Assembly (NCBI GenBank): GCA_030584065.1
Contig: CP129489.1
Coordinates: 1 to 64,000, forward strand
DNA length: 64,000 nucleotides
Reading direction: 5' to 3'
Source of the DNA: Flavobacteriales bacterium
Lineage (GTDB): Bacteria > Bacteroidota > Bacteroidia > Flavobacteriales_F > PHOS-HE28
Shown here: positions 15,378 to 24,320 of the stretch, piece after piece
How positions within the stretch are numbered: position 1 is the first letter of the stretch
Layout of the letters: the number at the start of each line of letters is the position of its first letter
Notes under the pieces: model-generated
The model's database searches: none
What the model saw: only the letters and a program-made list of their open reading frames with translations
Told to the model about the DNA's origin: nothing
Translations under genes and position numbers: made by a program

Positions 15378-16598
15378 ATGTCCACCTCGTCCGACCTGCT
15401 GAAGCAACTGGCCCGCGAGACCGCCCTGCTGCCGCAGGAACAGGTGATGGAGGTGGGGCGGCGCAAGAAGAGCCTCTTCATCGGCATCCCCAAGGAAGTC
15501 ACCTTCCAGGAGCACCGCGTACCGCTGACGCCCGCCGCCGTGGCCACCTTGGTGCAACGCGACCACGAGGTGGTGATCGAACGCGGTGCCGGCCAGCCCG
15601 CCCAGTTCCAGGACAATGACTACAGCGAGGCGGGCGCCATGGTGGTGGACAGCCCGGAAGAGGTCTTCAAGGCCGACCTCATCCTGAAGGTGGCCCCGCC
15701 CACGCATGGCGAGATCGAGCTGCTGCGGCACAAGCAGACGCTCGTATCCGCCCTGCAGCTCACCGTGCAGCCCAAGGACACCCTGCGCCGCATGATGGAG
15801 AAGCGCATGACCGCCGTGGCCTGGGACTTCATCAAGGACCGCGAGGGCATCTACCCGATCATCCGCGCCATGGGCGAGATCGCCGGTACCACCAGCATCC
15901 AGATCGCCAGCGAGTACCTCACCGCCGACAAGGGCGGGCCGGGCACCATGCTGGGCGGCATCAGTGGCGTGGAGCCCGCCGAGGTGGTCATCATCGGTGC
16001 GGGCACCGTGGGCGAGTTCGCCACGCGCGCCGCGCTGGGCCTGGGTGCCAGCGTGAAGGTCTTCGACAAGAGCATCTACCGCCTGCGCCGCCTGCAGAAC
16101 GACGTGGGCCAGCGCATCTGGACCAGCGTGGTGCAGCCCGAGGAGCTGCGCAAGGCCCTGCGGCATGCCGACGTGGCCATCGGCGCCCTCCGCCCCGAGC
16201 ACGGCCGCACGCCCATGGTGGTGACCGAGGAGATGGTGAAGGACATGAAGAGCGGCAGCGTCATCGTCGATGTCAGCATCGACCGCGGCGGCTGCTTCGA
16301 GACCAGCGAGGTCACCACCCACACCGACCCTGTGTACAAGCGCTACGGCGTGCTCCACTACTGCGTGCCCAACATCGCCAGCCGGGTGCCCCGCACCGCC
16401 AGCACGGCCCTCAGCAACATCTTCGGGCCCATGCTGCTCAACATGGGCGAGGTGGGCGGCTTCGAGGACCTCATCAAGCGCGACCTCGGCGTGCGACACG
16501 GCGTGTACCTCTACAACGGCACCGTCACCAGCCGCATCCTCGGCGAGGCCTTCAAGCTGCCGCACAAGGACCTGGACATCCTGCTGGCGGCGTTCTGA
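15378..16598 (+). CDS. ald: Alanine dehydrogenase
   Basis: A 406-residue cytoplasmic NAD-dependent dehydrogenase catalysing L-alanine to pyruvate plus ammonia, or the reverse. The N-terminal substrate domain has IGIPKEVTFQEHRVPLTPAAV with the conserved arginine and the later K in LILKVAPPT. The Rossmann segment is VVIIGAGTVGEFATRAALGLGASVKVFD split over two strands, and the active-site region is IVDVSIDRGGCFETSEVTTH. It resembles the Bacteroidota form, which has about 30 extra N-terminal residues (SSDLLKQLARETALLPQEQV) before the core. A more upstream frame opening would add 40 residues that do not look like protein. A promoter box 19 bases upstream supports the chosen ATG. The next gene starts one base after its stop, suggesting co-transcription. 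Confidence 0.9.
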   Translation: MSTSSDLLKQLARETALLPQEQVMEVGRRKKSLFIGIPKEVTFQEHRVPLTPAAVATLVQRDHEVVIERGAGQPAQFQDNDYSEAGAMVVDSPEEVFKADLILKVAPPTHGEIELLRHKQTLVSALQLTVQPKDTLRRMMEKRMTAVAWDFIKDREGIYPIIRAMGEIAGTTSIQIASEYLTADKGGPGTMLGGISGVEPAEVVIIGAGTVGEFATRAALGLGASVKVFDKSIYRLRRLQNDVGQRIWTSVVQPEELRKALRHADVAIGALRPEHGRTPMVVTEEMVKDMKSGSVIVDVSIDRGGCFETSEVTTHTDPVYKRYGVLHYCVPNIASRVPRTASTALSNIFGPMLLNMGEVGGFEDLIKRDLGVRHGVYLYNGTVTSRILGEAFKLPHKDLDILLAAF

Positions 16599-16599
16599 T

Positions 16600-16977
16600 A
16601 TGGACCTCCAGCGCCGCCTAACGCTCTATCTCCTGGGCCTCATCATCGGTGGCGGGCTCGCCTATTGGTTCTACGGCGAGCGGCTCACCACCAGCGCCTG
16701 GCTTCCCGAGGCCAAGCTGAAGCAGCGCCTGCGCAGCACCCTGGTGAAGGCGACGCCGGCGGCGCAGCAGGCCATGGAGCAGCAGGGCCTTTCGATCGCC
16801 GACATCCGCGTGCGGATGGACAGCGCCCGCATCGACCTCGGCGCCTCGACGCGCAGCGCAGACAGCATCGTCTACAGCGTATCCGCGCCCTTCAACGGCC
16901 GGCAGCTGCGCCTGCGCATCGCCACGCTCCGCGACTTCGACCGCGACAGCACCGCCACGCTGGTGGAGCTGCGCTAG
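16600..16977 (+). CDS. Hypothetical single-pass membrane-anchored protein
   Basis: A 125-residue protein with one N-terminal membrane segment (LTLYLLGLIIGGGLAYWFYG), a basic cytoplasmic-side start and a mixed helix/strand soluble part with many charged residues. I do not recognise a family. It starts one base after the ald stop codon, so it is probably in the same transcript. Its stop overlaps the stop of the convergent gene on the minus strand in a shared CTAG. Confidence 0.65.
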   Translation: MDLQRRLTLYLLGLIIGGGLAYWFYGERLTTSAWLPEAKLKQRLRSTLVKATPAAQQAMEQQGLSIADIRVRMDSARIDLGASTRSADSIVYSVSAPFNGRQLRLRIATLRDFDRDSTATLVELR

Positions 16978-17369
16978 GCGCGCGGCGCTGCGGCATCGTA
17001 CTCCGCCCGCACCGCGGGGTCGAGCAGCGCCACGAAGGTGAAGACGCCCAAAGCCATGCCGAGCGGGAAGTTGAGGCAGCACAGGGCCGCGGCCACGAGT
17101 GAGCCCGTGCGGTTGGTGCGGCGCGCGATCCAGCGGCCGCTGAGGATCACCAGCACGCCAATGGCTTCGATGAGGGCGAAGAGGCCCCAGCCGAGCCCCT
17201 GCATCAGCTGGCCCACCCAGGCCGGGGGCGGATCGCCATCTGCGGGCAGGCTGCCGCTGTTGAGCAGCAGGCCCATGAAGACCAGCACCAGCACGGCCGC
17301 GCCGCCCAGGCAGGTGAGGGCGCCGTAGACGTAGTGCAGGATGGAGAGGGTGGGCAGGTGGCGGGTCAT
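16974..17369 (-). CDS. Small multi-pass membrane protein, unknown function
   Basis: A 131-residue predicted inner-membrane protein with four hydrophobic segments, at about residues 10-35, 52-75, 88-105 and 100-118. The segments include GGAAVLVLVFMGLLLN and GWGLFALIEAIGVLVIL. Segments two to four are close together, as in short DUF-type proteins common in Bacteroidota. No catalytic motif is seen. It is convergent with the preceding gene. Confidence 0.7.
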   Translation of the reverse strand: MTRHLPTLSILHYVYGALTCLGGAAVLVLVFMGLLLNSGSLPADGDPPPAWVGQLMQGLGWGLFALIEAIGVLVILSGRWIARRTNRTGSLVAAALCCLNFPLGMALGVFTFVALLDPAVRAEYDAAAPRA

Positions 17370-17476
17370 GGCAGCGGGCTTGGTGCCCCCAAGCTAGGGT
17401 GGCTTGGGCCCGGCGCAGTGGCCAACGGTGGCAGCGGTTGCCGGGCGTGACCAGCGGCCGCAGAAGCCGGCAGTCG

Positions 17477-18673
17477 CTACCTGGCGCGCCGCCTCCGCTC
17501 CTCCACGATGAGCCGCAGCTCGCGCCCCATCTGACCGGCCACGCTGGTGTTCTCCTCGGCGCGGCGGATGAGGTAGGGAAGCACGGCGCGCACCGGGCCA
17601 TAAGGCACGTATTTGGCCACGTTGTAGCCTGCGTCCGCCAGGTTGTAGCTGATGTGGTCGCTCATGCCCAGCAGCTGCGCGAACCAGATGCGCCGGTCGT
17701 TGCGCGCCAGCCCGCGCTCGTCCATGAGCCGTGCCAGCAGCAAGGCGCTCTGCTCGTTGTGCGTGCCGGCCATCACGGCCACCCGGTCGATGTGGTCGAT
17801 GCAGAAGCGCAGCGCATCGTCGTAATCGCGGTCCACCGCGGCCTTGTCCTCATGGATGGGCGAGGGGTAGCCCTGTTCGGCGGCGCGCTCGCGCTCCTTC
17901 TCCATGTAGGCGCCGCGCACCAGCTTCACCCCCAGGTGGTAGCCGTCGCGCTCGGCCGCGGCGAGGGAGGCCCGCAGGAAGTCCAGCCGGTCGTGCCGGT
18001 AAAGCTGGATGGTGTTGAAGACGATGGCCCGCTCTCCGTTGTGGCGCTCCATCATGCGCGTGGCCAGCGCGTCGATGGCGGGCTGGTACCAGCTGTCCTC
18101 GGCATCGATCAGCACGGGCACGGCGGCGGCGGCCGCGGCGGCGCAGATGCGTTCCACACGCCCCTGTGCCAGCGCCCATTCATGGGCCTCATCGGTGTCG
18201 AGGGGCTGGTCGTTGCTCACTTTCTCCAGGATGCGCACCGGCGCCAGGCCCGTGGGCTTGAAGACGGAGAAGGGCACATCGCGGCGCTCACCCGCCACGG
18301 CAATCGTGCGCAGGATCTCCGCCAGGGTATGGTCCAGCGCCTCTTCATCGTCCTGGCCCTCCACGCTGTAGTCGAGGATGGTGCCCAGGCCGCCGTCGCC
18401 GAGCTTCTGCACGGTGCGCAGGCTTTCGGTGATGGTCTCCCCCCCGCAGAAGTGCCGGAAGATGGTGGGCTTCACCGCCCAGCGTACGGGAATGTGCAGC
18501 ACCAGCGCCACCTGGGCCAGCCATTGCGAGGCGGCGTTGAGCCAGGGGATGCCGATGAGGCGGAAGAGCCAATAGGCGCGCTGCAGGCCGCGGTCGGTGT
18601 ACTGCCGGAAGGCGATGCGGGTATCGCGGAGGTCGGGTTGGCGGGTGCCTGGTGCGGTGGCCGTGGACGGCAT
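17477..18673 (-). CDS. Proline dehydrogenase (monofunctional, FAD-dependent)
   Basis: A 398-residue protein with the PutA/PRODH beta-alpha barrel, which oxidises proline to pyrroline-5-carboxylate and passes electrons via FAD to the quinone pool, usually at the inner-membrane surface. Landmarks are FCGGETITESL, DYSVEGQD, VFKPTGLAP, LIDAEDSWYQPAID, NTIQLYRHDRL, GVKLVRGAYMEKER, MAGTHNEQSA and the C-terminal substrate-binding YNVAKYVPYGPVRAVLPYLIRRAEEN. The last of these is split here by reading, but it is continuous in the protein. Length and order fit the stand-alone Bacteroidota enzymes. The same frame is open far into the complement of aroB, but the ATG at 18673 fits the family N-terminus and a TACTTTTG promoter box lies about 50 bases upstream. 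Confidence 0.9.
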   Translation of the reverse strand: MPSTATAPGTRQPDLRDTRIAFRQYTDRGLQRAYWLFRLIGIPWLNAASQWLAQVALVLHIPVRWAVKPTIFRHFCGGETITESLRTVQKLGDGGLGTILDYSVEGQDDEEALDHTLAEILRTIAVAGERRDVPFSVFKPTGLAPVRILEKVSNDQPLDTDEAHEWALAQGRVERICAAAAAAAVPVLIDAEDSWYQPAIDALATRMMERHNGERAIVFNTIQLYRHDRLDFLRASLAAAERDGYHLGVKLVRGAYMEKERERAAEQGYPSPIHEDKAAVDRDYDDALRFCIDHIDRVAVMAGTHNEQSALLLARLMDERGLARNDRRIWFAQLLGMSDHISYNLADAGYNVAKYVPYGPVRAVLPYLIRRAEENTSVAGQMGRELRLIVEERRRRAR

Positions 18674-18722
18674 GGGGGCTTCCTTCGTTCCTTTGGCGGG
18701 AGGCCTTCCGGCGGAGGGCGGC

Positions 18723-18730
18723 CAAAAGTA
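18723..18730 (-). promoter_or_regulatory. Exact Bacteroidota -7 box TACTTTTG before proline dehydrogenase
   Basis: Minus-strand TACTTTTG matches TAnnTTTG at every fixed position. It lies 49 bases before the proline dehydrogenase start and only three bases before the divergent aroB start. Confidence 0.5.
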
Positions 18731-18733
18731 GCC

Positions 18734-19831
18734 ATGGTCCCCAAGCGCACCGATAGCCGCCTCCTGGATGCCGGCGGCCACCCCGTTGCGTTGGGCGAAG
18801 GGGCGCTGCAGGCCCTGCAGGAGACGCTGGTGGCGGCCGAGCCCACCGCCCTCTTCGTGCTGGGCGATGAGAATACGCTCCGCCACGCGCTGCCCGAGCT
18901 GCTGGCCCGTGTGCCGGCGCTGCGCGACGCCGAGACCATCGGCGTGCCGCCCGGCGAGGCGTCCAAGTCCCTGGCCGTTTGCCATGACATCTGGGTGCAC
19001 CTCACGGACCGCGCGGCGGATCGCCAGGCGGTGCTCGTGTGCCTGGGCGGCGGCGTGGTCACCGACCTGGGCGGCTTCATCGCCGGCACCTACAAGCGCG
19101 GCATCCGCTGCGCCCATGTGCCCACCTCGCTCATGGGCATGGTGGATGCGGCCATCGGCGGCAAGGCGGGCATCGACCTGGGCGGGGTGAAGAACGTGGT
19201 GGGCGTGTTCCATGACCCGGTGGGCGTCTTCGTGCACGTGCCCTTCCTCAAGAGCCTGGGCAAGCGCGAGCTGCTCAACGGCGTGGCCGAGATGGTGAAG
19301 CACGGGCTGGTGCGCGATGCGGCGCACTACGCCGCCATCGCCGCTGCGCCGTTGCACGACCTGGATGCGCTTGCCCCGCTGGTGGAGCGCAGCGCGGCGA
19401 TCAAGGCCGAAGTGGTGCGCGAGGACCCGCGCGAAGCCGGCCCGCGCAAGCTGCTCAACTTCGGCCACACCATCGGCCACGGTATCGAGGCCTTCTCGTG
19501 GGAGGGCGGCCAGCGCGCCCTGCTGCACGGCGAGGCGGTGGCCCTGGGCATGGTGTGCGAGGCCTGGCTCAGCTGGCGCCTCGGCCTGCTGCCCCGCGAG
19601 GCCAGCGACCGCATCGCCGCCCAGCTGCTGGGGCTCTATCGCCACTTCGCGCTGCAAGGCGACGAGGACCACCGGATCATCGAGCTCATGCGCAACGACA
19701 AGAAGAACAGCGGCGGGCAGTTCCGCTTCACCTTGCTCACGGGCATCGGCTCAGCCCGGGTGGATGTTGCGGTGACCGCCGCCCAGGTGCAGGAGGCGCT
19801 GGAGTACTACCGCTTGCTGGTGAGGGGGTAA
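18734..19831 (+). CDS. aroB: 3-dehydroquinate synthase
   Basis: A 365-residue cytoplasmic enzyme for the second step of the shikimate pathway, converting DAHP to 3-dehydroquinate with NAD and a divalent metal. Visible motifs are the NAD-binding CLGGGVVTDLGGFIAGTYKRG region, PTSLMGMVDAAIGGKAGID, LGGVKNVVG, the metal ligand helix in LNGVAEMVKHGLV, and FGHTIGHGIEA with both metal-binding histidines. C-terminal RNDKKNSGGQFRFTLL is also diagnostic. The length matches the family. The ATG at 18734 is chosen because upstream extension runs into the complement of proline dehydrogenase. aroA follows 163 bases later on the same strand. Confidence 0.95.
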   Translation: MVPKRTDSRLLDAGGHPVALGEGALQALQETLVAAEPTALFVLGDENTLRHALPELLARVPALRDAETIGVPPGEASKSLAVCHDIWVHLTDRAADRQAVLVCLGGGVVTDLGGFIAGTYKRGIRCAHVPTSLMGMVDAAIGGKAGIDLGGVKNVVGVFHDPVGVFVHVPFLKSLGKRELLNGVAEMVKHGLVRDAAHYAAIAAAPLHDLDALAPLVERSAAIKAEVVREDPREAGPRKLLNFGHTIGHGIEAFSWEGGQRALLHGEAVALGMVCEAWLSWRLGLLPREASDRIAAQLLGLYRHFALQGDEDHRIIELMRNDKKNSGGQFRFTLLTGIGSARVDVAVTAAQVQEALEYYRLLVRG

Positions 19832-19994
19832 GGCGGGTGCAGGCGCAGCCGGTAGGCAGTATCATCAGCGCTGCGTGCATGAGGCCGCGCGTTCCCGCGG
19901 TCTTGCATTGCCTGGAGCATGCGTAAGCGGGCGCACGGTTGCCACGTCCATGGCCTCAGCGCAGCATGCCGCTCATGTTCTTCCTTTGCCGCCC

Positions 19995-21206
19995 ATGCCA
20001 TCCGTTACCGTATCGCGCCCCCAAGGGCCCATCAGTACCGCCATCGCCCTTCCCCGCAGCAAGAGCATCAGCAACCGCGCGCTGCTCATGGCCTCGCTCT
20101 GCGACGACTTCAATCTCGTCTCGCACCTGAGCGATGGCGATGATACCCGGGTGATGCAAGCGCTGCTCCGCGATTCCCCGCGTGTGATGGACTGCGGCGC
20201 GGGCGGTACCACCTTCCGCTTCCTGCTCGCATGGGCCAGCGTGCGCGCAGGCGAAGAGCACATCCTCACCGGCATCCCGCGCCTGCTCGAGCGTCCGCAC
20301 GATGACCTGGTGAACGCCCTAAGGCAATTGGGCGCGGACATCGAGCGGGTGCCGGAGGGCTACCGCGTGCGCGGCCGGGCCCTGAAGGGCGGCGAGGTGC
20401 ACTTCGATTCGCCCATCAGCAGCCAGTACCTCAGCGCGCTGCTCATGGTGGCGCCGCGGATGCGGGAAGGCCTCACCCTGCGCTGGACCGGCACGCGCCT
20501 CAGCGAGCCCTTTGTGCACATGACGCTGAAGATGCTCGCGCACTTCGGCGTGTACCCGCGCCTGGAGCTCGATGGCGTGCGCGTGGATCCCGGCGATTAC
20601 ATCCCATCGCCCATTGCCGTGCCGCCCGATTGGAGCAGCGCCGCGTTCTGGTACGAGATCGCCGCGCTCGCGCCTGGCAGCGCCATCCTGCTCACCGGCC
20701 TCACCGACGATACCATGCAGGGCGACCGTGAGGCGCAATACCTCTGGGCTCCCTGGGTGGAGACGCGATTCACCGATGAAGGCGCCCGGATCAGCCATCG
20801 CGCACCGCCCGGCAAATGGGAGGACCTGCCGCGAAGCCTGAAGCACGTGCCCGATCTCTTCCAGCCCCTGGCCTTCACCTTGGCCGCACTGGGCCAGCCT
20901 GCGGTACTCACAGGCCTCGACAACCTCCGCGTGAAGGAGACCGATCGCCTGCGCGCGGTGGCCGATGCCATCGCGCGGATGGGCGGCCAATCCGCCTTCG
21001 CCGATGGCGCCTTCGCCGTGAAGCAGGGCATCACCGCCGATTCGCCCATGAGCTTCCACCCCGACATCGACCACCGCATGGCGCTGTCGCTGGCGCCGCT
21101 CGCGCTGCGGCTCGGCAGCATCACCATCGAGGATCCGCAGGTGGTGAATAAGAGCTACCCGGGCTTCTGGCAGGACCTGAGGAAGGCCGGTTTCGGTGTG
21201 CAGTAG
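19995..21206 (+). CDS. aroA: 3-phosphoshikimate 1-carboxyvinyltransferase (EPSP synthase)
   Basis: A 403-residue cytoplasmic enzyme transferring the enolpyruvyl group of PEP to shikimate-3-phosphate. Markers are ALPRSKSISNRALLMAS (phosphate/substrate site), DCGAGGTTFRFLLAW, the IDSPISSQYLSALLM-type segment (here FDSPISSQYLSALLMVAPRM), LRVKETDRLRAV, and DHRMALSLAPLALR near the C-terminus. It is slightly short relative to the Escherichia coli enzyme, but this is usual for Bacteroidota. Upstream in-frame codons back to 19875 do not look like protein, so the ATG at 19995 is preferred. It follows aroB, so two shikimate-pathway genes sit together. Confidence 0.94.
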   Translation: MPSVTVSRPQGPISTAIALPRSKSISNRALLMASLCDDFNLVSHLSDGDDTRVMQALLRDSPRVMDCGAGGTTFRFLLAWASVRAGEEHILTGIPRLLERPHDDLVNALRQLGADIERVPEGYRVRGRALKGGEVHFDSPISSQYLSALLMVAPRMREGLTLRWTGTRLSEPFVHMTLKMLAHFGVYPRLELDGVRVDPGDYIPSPIAVPPDWSSAAFWYEIAALAPGSAILLTGLTDDTMQGDREAQYLWAPWVETRFTDEGARISHRAPPGKWEDLPRSLKHVPDLFQPLAFTLAALGQPAVLTGLDNLRVKETDRLRAVADAIARMGGQSAFADGAFAVKQGITADSPMSFHPDIDHRMALSLAPLALRLGSITIEDPQVVNKSYPGFWQDLRKAGFGVQ

Positions 21207-21236
21207 GCACAGCTCCGCGGGTCCGGCCGTCGCGCG

Positions 21237-21809
21237 CTATTCGATTGGCGCGAAGCGCACGCCGACCACGAAGCCTGCTGTGGGCATCTCCCCGTTCACA
21301 TGGCCCTCAAAGCCCGCGAAGAGGCCAAGGTCCAAGCGGACGAGAAAGTTGGCCATGAGCTGTATCGGGAAGTCGAGCATCGCGGCCTTGCGCGTTTCAT
21401 AAACGGGGTCGAGGAGCCAGTTGCTGCCGGGCGCCAAGGCGTGCTCTTCATACTGTCCATAGCCCACTCCCGCACCGACAGAGGCCATCACCCGCGTGCC
21501 CGGCGGAGTGAGGACGTAACTCGCCATGGCGTGCACCGTGCTCATGCGCTCCCATTCATTGGAGATGTTGAGGCCGCTCTTGCCGCTGACCTGCCCGACG
21601 CCGATGGAGAGGATGACCGGGCGCAGCATGAGGTGGGCCCCGCCCCGATAGACAAAGCCCTTCGAGGCGATACCGACGCCGGCATCCACCCATATGGCGG
21701 TCGCGGTCCCTTCCGGCTCCGCTTGGGGCATGGCGTCCGCCTGCGCATGCACCCGGATAACGGCGCCAGATAGGAGCAGGAGGCCTGCGAGGAACTGATA
21801 GCGGTTCAT
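21237..21809 (-). CDS. Outer-membrane beta-barrel-like protein
   Basis: A 190-residue protein with a Sec signal peptide (MNRYQFLAGLLLLSGAVIRVHA) and a body of alternating amphipathic strands: TAIWVDAGVGIASKGFVYRG, HLMLRPVILSIGVGQ, RVMASVGAGVGYGQYEE, LMANFLVRLDLGLFAGFEG, ending TAGFVVGVRF. Such a pattern fits an eight-stranded outer-membrane barrel or a related envelope protein. No family can be named. The frame is open through the whole complement of fhs, but that part is antisense shadow. The ATG at 21809 fits the signal peptide. Confidence 0.75.
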   Translation of the reverse strand: MNRYQFLAGLLLLSGAVIRVHAQADAMPQAEPEGTATAIWVDAGVGIASKGFVYRGGAHLMLRPVILSIGVGQVSGKSGLNISNEWERMSTVHAMASYVLTPPGTRVMASVGAGVGYGQYEEHALAPGSNWLLDPVYETRKAAMLDFPIQLMANFLVRLDLGLFAGFEGHVNGEMPTAGFVVGVRFAPIE

Positions 21810-21977
21810 GAGCGCTGGATGATCTCGTTGTTCTAAAGGAAGCGCCCGGCGAGGACCTCCAGGTTGATGGGCGTCAGGGTGTCGGGCGGGATGCCCGGGC
21901 ATCCCCAGGGTTCCGGCATGCCGGGGCTTTGCGCCTTCGCCCCTTTGCGGTTCCTTCGCGCACCAAGTCCTGCACGC

Positions 21978-23654
21978 ATGGCATTCCCCACCGACCTCGA
22001 GATCGCCCAGAAAGCCCAACTGAAGCCCATCGCGCGGATCGCGGAGCGGCTCGGCATCGACCCGGAGGTGATCGAGCCCTATGGCCGCACCAAGGCCAAG
22101 CTGCCGCTCACGCTCATCGATGATGCCAAGGCCGCGAAGAGCAAGCTCATCCTCGTCACCGCTGTGAGCCCCACGCCGGCCGGCGAAGGCAAGACCACCA
22201 CCAGCATCGGCCTGAACGAGGGCCTCAACAAGCTCGGGAAGAAGAGCACCGTGGTGCTGCGCGAGCCGAGCCTGGGTCCCGTGTTCGGCATGAAGGGCGG
22301 TGCGGCCGGCGGCGGCTACGCGCAGGTGGTGCCCATGGAGGACATCAACCTCCACTTCACCGGCGACTTCGCGGCCATCGAGAAGGCCAACAACCTCCTC
22401 GCCGCGCTCATCGACAACAACCTGCAGAACCGCAAGCGCTCGCTTGGCATCGATCCGCGCACCATCGCCTGGAAGCGCGTGATGGACATGAACGACCGCG
22501 CCCTGCGGAAGATCACCATCGGCCTGGGCGGCGTGAACGGCGGCGTGCCGCGCGAGGATGGCTTCAACATCACGCCCGCCAGCGAGGTGATGGCCATCCT
22601 CTGCCTCGCCACCAGCTTCGAGGACCTGAAGAAGCGCCTCGGTGACATCTACGTGGGCCAGCGCTGGGACCGCACGCCCGTCTACGCCCGCGACCTGAAG
22701 GCCGAGGCCGCCATGGCCATCCTGCTCAAGGACGCCATCAAGCCGAACCTGGTGCAGACGCTGGAGGGCAATCCCGCCATCCTGCACGGCGGTCCCTTCG
22801 CCAATATCGCGCAGGGCGTGAACAGCGTGCTCGCCACCAAGATGGGCCTCAGCCTCGGCGATTACGTGGTGACCGAGGCGGGCTTCGGAGCGGACCTGGG
22901 CGCCGAGAAGTTCTTCGACATCAAGTGCCGTGCAGCGGGGCTGAAGCCGAGCGCCGCGGTGATCGTGGCCACGGTGCGCGCGCTGCGCTACCACGGCGGT
23001 GTGGACGTGAAGGAAGTGAACAACGCCGCGCCCGACAAGCTGAAGGCCGGCCTCGCCAACCTGGGCCGCCACATCGAGAACATCAGCAAGTTCGGCGTGA
23101 AGGCCGTGGTGGCCATCAACCACTTCCCCACGGACACGCCCGAGGAGATCGACATGATCAAGGCCTACTGCACCGAGCGCGGTGCCGAGGCGGTGCTCGC
23201 TCAGGGCTTCGCGAAAGGCGGAGATGGCATGACGGACCTTGCCAGCGCCGTGCTCCGCGTGATCGAAGAGGGCAAGAGCGAGTTCAAACCGCTGTACGGC
23301 CTGTCGCTCTCCATCAAGCAGAAGATCGAGACCATCGCGAAGGAGATCTACCGCGCCGATGGCGTGGACTACAGCGGCGATGCCGAGACCGCCTTGCGCC
23401 GCATCGACAAGCTCGGCCTCAACGGCGTGCCGGTGTGCATGGCCAAGACGCAATACAGCTTCAGCGACAACAAGGACCTGCGCGCCGCGCCCACCGGCTT
23501 CCGCATCACCGTGCGCGACATCGAGATCAGCGCCGGCGCCGGCTTCGTGGTGCCCATCTGCGGCGAGATCATGCGCATGCCCGGCCTGCCCGAGGTGCCT
23601 GCCGCGGAAGGCATGGACATCGATGCCAACGGGGTGATCAGTGGGTTGAGCTGA
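21978..23654 (+). CDS. fhs: Formate-tetrahydrofolate ligase
   Basis: A 558-residue cytoplasmic enzyme that makes 10-formyltetrahydrofolate from formate, tetrahydrofolate and ATP, feeding one-carbon metabolism. The P-loop is TPAGEGKTTTSIGL near residue 66. Other family segments are LREPSLGPVFGMKGGAAGGG, NLHFTGDFAAIEKANNLL, TEAGFGADLGAEKFFDIKCR, VVAINHFPTDT and GDGMTDLA, with TGFRITVRDIEISAGAGF near the C-terminus. Length and order are complete. The frame extends upstream to 21864, but those residues are not conserved in type, and ATG 21978 gives the typical PTDLEIAQ start. It is divergent from the barrel-like protein. Confidence 0.96.
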   Translation: MAFPTDLEIAQKAQLKPIARIAERLGIDPEVIEPYGRTKAKLPLTLIDDAKAAKSKLILVTAVSPTPAGEGKTTTSIGLNEGLNKLGKKSTVVLREPSLGPVFGMKGGAAGGGYAQVVPMEDINLHFTGDFAAIEKANNLLAALIDNNLQNRKRSLGIDPRTIAWKRVMDMNDRALRKITIGLGGVNGGVPREDGFNITPASEVMAILCLATSFEDLKKRLGDIYVGQRWDRTPVYARDLKAEAAMAILLKDAIKPNLVQTLEGNPAILHGGPFANIAQGVNSVLATKMGLSLGDYVVTEAGFGADLGAEKFFDIKCRAAGLKPSAAVIVATVRALRYHGGVDVKEVNNAAPDKLKAGLANLGRHIENISKFGVKAVVAINHFPTDTPEEIDMIKAYCTERGAEAVLAQGFAKGGDGMTDLASAVLRVIEEGKSEFKPLYGLSLSIKQKIETIAKEIYRADGVDYSGDAETALRRIDKLGLNGVPVCMAKTQYSFSDNKDLRAAPTGFRITVRDIEISAGAGFVVPICGEIMRMPGLPEVPAAEGMDIDANGVISGLS

Positions 23655-23843
23655 GCGGCGCACAGCTGTTGCGCTTAAGCCTCACGGCTGAAGGCATTGC
23701 CCCGAGCCGTTGCCTGGTCATTGCGCTCCGCGATGGCCGTTCGCTCCTTGCGCTGCCGCTGGTGATGGAGCGTTGATCCTGGGACAGCCGATGCCGTGCG
23801 CCGCGTTACCCCAGCGCGGCGCACGCATTTCCCGGCAAACCCA

Positions 23844-24239
23844 ATGGTCATGAACACGGTCACGCTTCTCCTTGCTTCCGTTCTGCTGGCTTCACCGCTT
23901 GAACCGCGCGCCTTCGTTCCTGAGGGCGGCTCGCCACGCATCCTGCTCGGCGGCAAGTCCAGCGGCGACATCACCGCCGCGCAATGGAGCGGCCTCAAGG
24001 CGGTGGATGTGCAAGGCTGCGTCCCCGGCGCGCGCATCGTCTCGCTCACCTTCTGCATCAAGGACTGCAAGGGGAAGGACGCGTCCGCTGGCGGAGAGAA
24101 GGCCGAGATCACACCCTACCAGCGCCAGATGATCCAGAACCTGCCGCCCGGCACGCCCTTCCGCGTGCACGTGGTAGTGCGCGACGCAAAGGGCAGGGCC
24201 TGGGACATCCCCGATGCGTTCTTCGTATGGAAAGGATGA
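23844..24239 (+). CDS. Secreted stand-alone GldM C-terminal-like domain protein
   Basis: A 131-residue exported protein: a signal peptide (NTVTLLLASVLLASPLE) followed by one compact domain. The domain segments RILLGGKSSGDITAAQW, IVSLTFCIKDCKG and ITPYQRQMIQNLPPGTPFRV, followed by VVVRDAKGRAWDIPDAFF, strongly resemble the last domain of GldM/PorM. In GldM this domain follows three others and projects from the inner-membrane motor to the outer membrane. Here it occurs alone with about 20 residues of signal peptide and no transmembrane helix. It could be a decoy, an adaptor in the T9SS/gliding machinery, or a repurposed domain. Three cysteines (in GCVPG, TFCIKDC) may form a disulfide. ATG 23850 is an alternative start. 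It stands between fhs and a Spy-like gene, all on the plus strand. Confidence 0.6.
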   Translation: MVMNTVTLLLASVLLASPLEPRAFVPEGGSPRILLGGKSSGDITAAQWSGLKAVDVQGCVPGARIVSLTFCIKDCKGKDASAGGEKAEITPYQRQMIQNLPPGTPFRVHVVVRDAKGRAWDIPDAFFVWKG

Positions 24240-24320
24240 GGATGCGAAGAGATGTTAACGGTGCTTCATCCGGTTGAACCTGCACGCCACGGGCGGGTCA
24301 GAGCGGTAAACCCAAGCAAC

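Noticed and set aside
18674-19672. N-terminal extension of proline dehydrogenase through the aroB complement
   Set aside because: This part is antisense to aroB and has no family similarity. The ATG at 18673 gives the normal enzyme length.
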